Shown here: positions 59,801 to 64,000 of the stretch, piece after piece
How the letters are laid out: every line of letters starts with the position of its first letter
Position numbering within the stretch: position 1 is the first letter of the stretch
NCBI GenBank assembly: GCA_023515745.1
Contig: JALECJ010000056.1
Location: 434,001-498,000, forward strand
Reading direction: 5' to 3'
Length of the DNA stretch: 64,000 nucleotides
Source: Amoeboaphelidium protococcarum
Taxonomy: Eukaryota > Aphelidiomycota > Aphelidea
Made by a program: the position numbers and the translations under genes
Notes under the pieces: generated by a model
What the model was told of the DNA's origin: nothing
What the model saw: only the letters and a program-made list of their open reading frames with translations
Database searches by the model: none

Positions 59801-61351
59801 ACCCAAGTCGTCAGATATAGTCCAAGTCTTTGGTACACAAGGTAGATCAAGTTCCTCGTAGTACATGTCTAAATCTTGCCAGATAAAGTAAGCCTATGCA
59901 ACCTTTACAATTTCAGACGTGACGTACAGCGAGATGGGTACAAAGTTCTACAACATGATCAGACTGACAACGAAAACCGCCAAACTAGACCTGACTAGAT
60001 CTTGAGGTGGTCGATCCAGAGCCGTACCATCGTTGATATCATCTGCGGAAACTATGCCATGGATAAGAGCAATCAGCACACACAGAATGACCAGCAGGAG
60101 AAGATTCAACAACACCTACAAGTTCATCAACTTTTCAACACGACTACGCTTTGATGGAGTTTTGCCTGCATTCAGGATAACTTTACACTCTGATCCAGTG
60201 TACATCACTATTCCAATGACCCATTTAGTATTACGAAGAGTGCAACCACGTAGAAGCGTCTCTTTTATAGTGAGCGGGTATACTTTAGTCTCTTCTTCAG
60301 ACAACTTGACAGTGAGCGCCGCTTCTAAAGAATAAAGATTAACGTGCGCAGGCTCAGCTACAATTTTACACTCAAATCTACTGCAATCAGCTGCGGAATC
60401 AATATGCTGCGTCTCTTACAAAGCACTACGCAACTTTAAATTGGTCTCTCCATCCAGATTCTTGGTCTCGATATAACACACGCCGTCACTCTCACTGGTG
60501 GACAAGACAAGAATATCCGCCGGAATTGATTAATTATTAGACAGCTTAACGAAATCTCCTACACGTACATTCTTCCACGTTGATTAACGCCAATAAGGAC
60601 CACCTTCTTTAACAGACTCTTCACCGTCGTGTATAAGAGAATGTACACTAGGTGCACCATCTTTATCATCCTATTTTCTTAACTTTTGCATCCATCGCGC
60701 CTTGTGCTCATTAAACCTCATCTTTAAATGTGACCATCTATCATGCAGAATATTGTGATTCCTAACATTGTCCAAGATGTAGCAGGTATTGTTATTCATC
60801 TCCGAGTCACTAACTCTTCGTCGCCAATCTTCAAAAGCATCTTTAGCAGCAGTGACAAGCACAATAAACGTAATAGGCAGAGCAGAGAAGAAGGGACTAG
60901 TCTACTAGAATTATGGTAGCGATTGAACAACCACCATGGCTAGAAAGTAGAAATTAGCCAGTCGCCTGAACTGCTCGAATAAATTCTTGGGCAGGAAGGT
61001 GATCAGATTGTACTTGGTAGTATATACTGCATTCGATGGATACCTCGGCAGCTAATGATGCGACTAAGTACTATCCTTCCCACCACTAAAATACGGCAAT
61101 ATCTTGGACAATAGTGGGCGCGGTTTAACAATCTCAGCAGCATCTGGCTCTTAATTGATATAAATCGTCCGCTATTCCTTCAACGTAGGAGTCCGCCTAG
61201 TAAATGTCAAGAATTCCCAAATGTAAATTAGACAGTTCATGATAAACCTCATTGCTTTCTTCATTGCCTTCAAGACACCATTCTCACGTTTCCGCATGCT
61301 ACCAGGTGTGGCATTAGAGGCCAGAGTAAGTGAATACTGCTAGTCCGGCAT
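56882..61351 (-). CDS. P4-type phospholipid-translocating ATPase (flippase)
   Basis: 1489 residues from ATG 61351 to TGA 56882, one exon, with very many TAA/TAG Gln codons. P4 features: [20 protein letters not shown] and [12 protein letters not shown] near the start, [12 protein letters not shown] (actuator domain), [11 protein letters not shown] (phosphorylated Asp), and C-terminal membrane segments such as [20 protein letters not shown] with [21 protein letters not shown]4 enzymes move aminophospholipids to the cytosolic leaflet of Golgi, endosome or plasma membranes, normally with a CDC50 partner. The C-terminal ~190 residues are a Ser/Pro-rich cytosolic tail, long for the family and probably regulatory. 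Dnf1-type is likelier than Drs2-type by the long insertions, but not certain. Confidence 0.95.
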
Positions 61352-61650
61352 GATATTAGAATAGAAGACTTGAATTATTTGAAATGTACTTATATAAATC
61401 TCTAGGAGTAATAAGGGGTAATGTATGTAAATAAATAATAAATCTTAAATCTCAAATGTGAACTAAAGCCAAAGTCTATACTAAATACTGTAAGACGAGG
61501 GGAGGAAATGCAAAGTGGCAGACACGGATGAAAAACTCGAGGAAAGCAGATCGTCGCGTCGTTTGTCCAATGAGATAAGCTTTTCTCTTGAGCGTGCAAT
61601 GAAGAGAAGACGTTTCAGAGCATGACACGGGGGAGTATTTTGTTGGATGA
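61352..61650. promoter_or_regulatory. P4-ATPase upstream region
   Basis: 299 bases between the P4-ATPase start and the NAT9-like stop. It includes AT-rich tracts (TAAATAAATAATAAATC near 61427). Promoter location is inferred from position only. Confidence 0.4.
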
Positions 61651-62459
61651 TCATTTATTATCAATACCCAAAATTTTTGAATATCTTAAATTCTAGTATT
61701 GCGGATAGTACTTAATAACATCCTCGGTGAGACTCAGTTCGAATGTGTACTCTTCGAACACCTTAGTGTAAGCACTTTGGGTGAAGCCAAGATTGCGAAA
61801 CAGCGCCAGTGATCCGAGATTGTTCTCGCCCACTTTAGCCATCACACGTTTCACCTGTAAATTCCTCCACGCGTAGAGAAGCATCATCTAGACACACAGG
61901 CGGCCGATTCCGCGTTTCCTTGCCGCACTCTCAGCGATCATAATCTCAATCTCGCCAACTTGATCTTATTGGTTAGCGTTGTCCGCGGAGCTGCCCTCAT
62001 CCCGTCGTTCCTTGTGCAAGAATATATTTACATCTCCAATCATGGCTACTTGGTAATAATTATTATTGTTACTGAAAGATGATAAAGTGGATCATGTAAA
62101 GTACAAATAACTTACTTCCATAGTTGAATCTCGCGCTCTCGTTTTACACTTTCAGAGTGTTATCGCGATGTATAATGATAAATGTGAGTTCTACACGATG
62201 GAATAATTCTTCGGATACTATTACTCTGTGACTTACTATCATCATCTAGTCGCCATTTTTGTTGCATTTCATACTCTTCATCTAACGTGAGAGGTTCGCT
62301 TGCAGTTTACTCTACCGTCTTTAATTACATGAGGTAAATCAGCAGACGCGTATTTAGCAGTTTACCTCTCAAGATTGGATCCTGCATCCATTAATGATAA
62401 GCAGGAACGTGTTCTCTATTGTACGGCACAAGCATTATATCGCCATTCGACTACAACAT
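61651..62459 (-). CDS. N-acetyltransferase 9-like (GNAT family)
   Basis: Four exons (62366-62459, 62237-62311, 62116-62208, 61651-62045) with introns of 54, 28 and 70 nt give 218 residues. All junctions are GT-AG and keep frame. It starts MLQSNGDIMLVPYNREHVPA and follows NAT9 order: the TASEPLTLDEEYEMQQKW block, MIGDVNIFL, GEIEIMIAESAARKRGIGRL (acetyl-CoA-binding motif A), then KVGENNLGSLALFRNLGF. NAT9 is a poorly known acetyltransferase with a reported microtubule-related role in animals. The last 12 codons pass through TAG to the first TGA at 61651. It shares a 299-base upstream flank with no other start; its 3' end faces the P4-ATPase start. Confidence 0.88.
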
Positions 62460-62673
62460 TCATATATTTTGTAAGAAGATGACAATAAAAAAAAGAATAC
62501 CAATACTGTATCTCCATTCAATTTCATCTCGCCTTCAATTGAAATTTCTGCAGTGATCGAGTAACGAGAGATTTATCAACCTTTCTCCTTTAAAATCGTT
62601 TCTCATTGAAATATCCGTATTCCCATTTATAGTTGAAGCCATAAAGACTTGAAACAAGTATAGGAATAAATTC

Positions 62674-64000
62674 ATGCCATATATGTCAGCAGGGGGGAAG
62701 CCATTTTATCAGCGAAACAGATTGTATATTATTCTACTGGTTTCCTTCATTGGACTCTCCTGGCTCATGCTTCCAGTTTCATGGCTCGATGTCGAGTTGG
62801 AGCAGATTCTGCCGCCAATGTATCGATCAATGTTGCTTATTACGCTGGGCATATACTTATTCGCTCTAAGTCTGCAAGTGCTCGCTAATGCTGGAATTGA
62901 GTTTCTGAGATTGATTTAGTATGAGTCCAGTAACACAGAGTCTAGTTTTGTGCAGCTTTTGCGATCGCTGAGACTGCTGAGCTTCTGGCTTACCGCGCTT
63001 ACACTGTTCTGGATGGTGATTTTCACCCTTATCAGAGATTAATAATAAAGCTTTGGCTAGCATCCGCAGAGTTTAGCTGATTTGGATGAGGCTTTTGTTA
63101 TATTGATGTCCTGTGTCTCCTTCGCTGGCGTTGCTTTCTACATTATGCGATAGAATTCCAATCTTCTGGCACTCATGTCCTACCTAATATCCACCGCTGT
63201 ATACTCTCCCATGACGCAGTAAACTAAGCTTAGTCAAATATTATTCGCGGATGTTCTCACTTCTTACTCTAGAGCATTTCGGGATCTATCTGTCATCATG
63301 TGTTCATTTTTAACTTCGTATGATTTGGACTCTTACTAGAGCTCACGCTGTAATAATTCAATCTTTGTATTTACGCTCATCTCAACTCCGTACCTCATAC
63401 GATTGCGATAATGTGTCGCCGATTATCGCTGTGGGCAGAAGCATCAATTTTGGAACGGTCTTAAGTATTGCAGTATCCTGCCTGTATTGGTATGTGCTTA
63501 TCTTCTCCGGATATTTAATAATGTTGATAACAGTTATATCCTGGCTGCATGGTTTGTATCTGCTATATTTAATTCATCGTTTAGTCTATACTGGGATGTT
63601 TTCTACGACTGGGAGCTTGGATAGCGTCGATTTGGCTACCTGAGACAGCACTTGCTCGTTGAATGGCATCACTTTATCGTGTATCCTTTACTTGACATTG
63701 ACAATAAAGTGATGTCAACCTTACCTTTAATTGGGGAGGACTAAAATGATCTAGTTCTATTATCGCCTCGTCGGGCTGGTCAACATACGATTGCGAGTGG
63801 AAGTTCTAAACTTTAATCATCTCACAGTCTTTATTACGCGCTCTGCTTATTCAACTTCCTGGCGCGGTTCTCTTGGCTCATAAAGATAATGATCGAGTAT
63901 TATGGATATAACTTGCATCCGAACTGGTCAATGTACACATTGATGATTGTTGAGATACTTCGGCGTAATGTTTGGTTGATATTCAGAGTGGAGCGATCAT
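62674..64000 (+). CDS. EXS-domain membrane protein (ERD1/XPR1-SYG1-like), 3' end outside window
   Basis: From ATG 62674 the frame is open to the window edge (442 codons) with UAR as Gln. About eight hydrophobic segments are seen. The EXS core is visible: KYCSILPVLVCAYLLRIFNN, SFSLYWDVFYDWELGQ, and EILRRNVWLIFRVE at the very end. No N-terminal SPX domain precedes it, so it resembles ERD1-type EXS proteins, which are linked to Golgi phosphate recycling and glycosyltransferase retention, more than SPX-EXS phosphate exporters such as XPR1. The last few residues are cut off by the window. Confidence 0.85.

Noticed and set aside
63664-63715. Inverted repeat CATCACTTTAT / ATAAAGTGATG
   Set aside because: It lies within the EXS coding frame, is imperfect beyond 11 bases, and needs no special explanation.

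Overview
The window is nuclear DNA of a eukaryote that does not use the standard genetic code. In gene after gene the protein only reads through if UAA and UAG are glutamine and UGA is the only stop (the ciliate-type code, NCBI table 6). Invariant family glutamines fall on these codons: the FYGQGMN motif of kynurenine 3-monooxygenase (TAG), the LLQQR motif of isopentenyl-diphosphate isomerase (TAA TAG) and the profilin MSWQ start (TAA). Gene content is opisthokont and close to fungi: ALA synthase (C4 haem route), ARO-type DAHP synthase, kynurenine monooxygenase, fused glycogen debranching enzyme, a calcium-binding external NADH dehydrogenase, Grr1-like F-box/LRR, Ebp2, Opa3, and a transposase resembling fungal families. 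A near-fungal opisthokont with UAR=Gln would fit an aphelid such as Amoeboaphelidium; that name is inference from memory and is not shown by the window.

Layout. 1-15.3 kb: a partial gene, OPA3-like, ALA synthase, profilin, a TLC-domain membrane protein, F-box/LRR, glycogen debranching enzyme, VPS33. 15.7-17.7 kb: repeat copy A. 17.6-24.5 kb: MLH1, a secreted subtilisin, the copper chaperone CCS, IPP isomerase. 25.0-27.6 kb: an apparently complete DDE transposon with inverted ends. 27.8-36.5 kb: folylpolyglutamate synthase, a GDP-mannose-transporter-like protein, a small secreted or ER protein, mannose-6-phosphate isomerase, Ebp2, glutamyl-tRNA synthetase. 36.5-49.7 kb: mostly unrecognised genes (a multi-span membrane protein, a two-TM protein, a secreted protein, an RRM protein), tRNA-Ser(AGA), a small single-TM protein, kynurenine monooxygenase. 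49.9-51.1 kb: DAHP synthase. 51.2-53.0 kb: repeat copy B, inverted relative to A and holding a 379-base N gap. 53.4-64 kb: tRNA-Ser(GCT), external NADH dehydrogenase, a retropepsin-fold protein without its catalytic Asp, a P4-ATPase, NAT9 and an EXS-domain protein that runs off the end.

Genes are dense and many have no intron; the introns seen are tiny (28-70 nt, GT-AG). Neighbouring genes are functionally unrelated, as usual for eukaryotes. Mitochondrial and cofactor functions are well represented (ALA synthase, NADH dehydrogenase, Opa3, GluRS, folate polyglutamylation, kynurenine/NAD route), which argues for a full aerobic metabolism. Because only UGA stops translation, chance open frames are long, so the low-confidence hypothetical entries should be read with that in mind.
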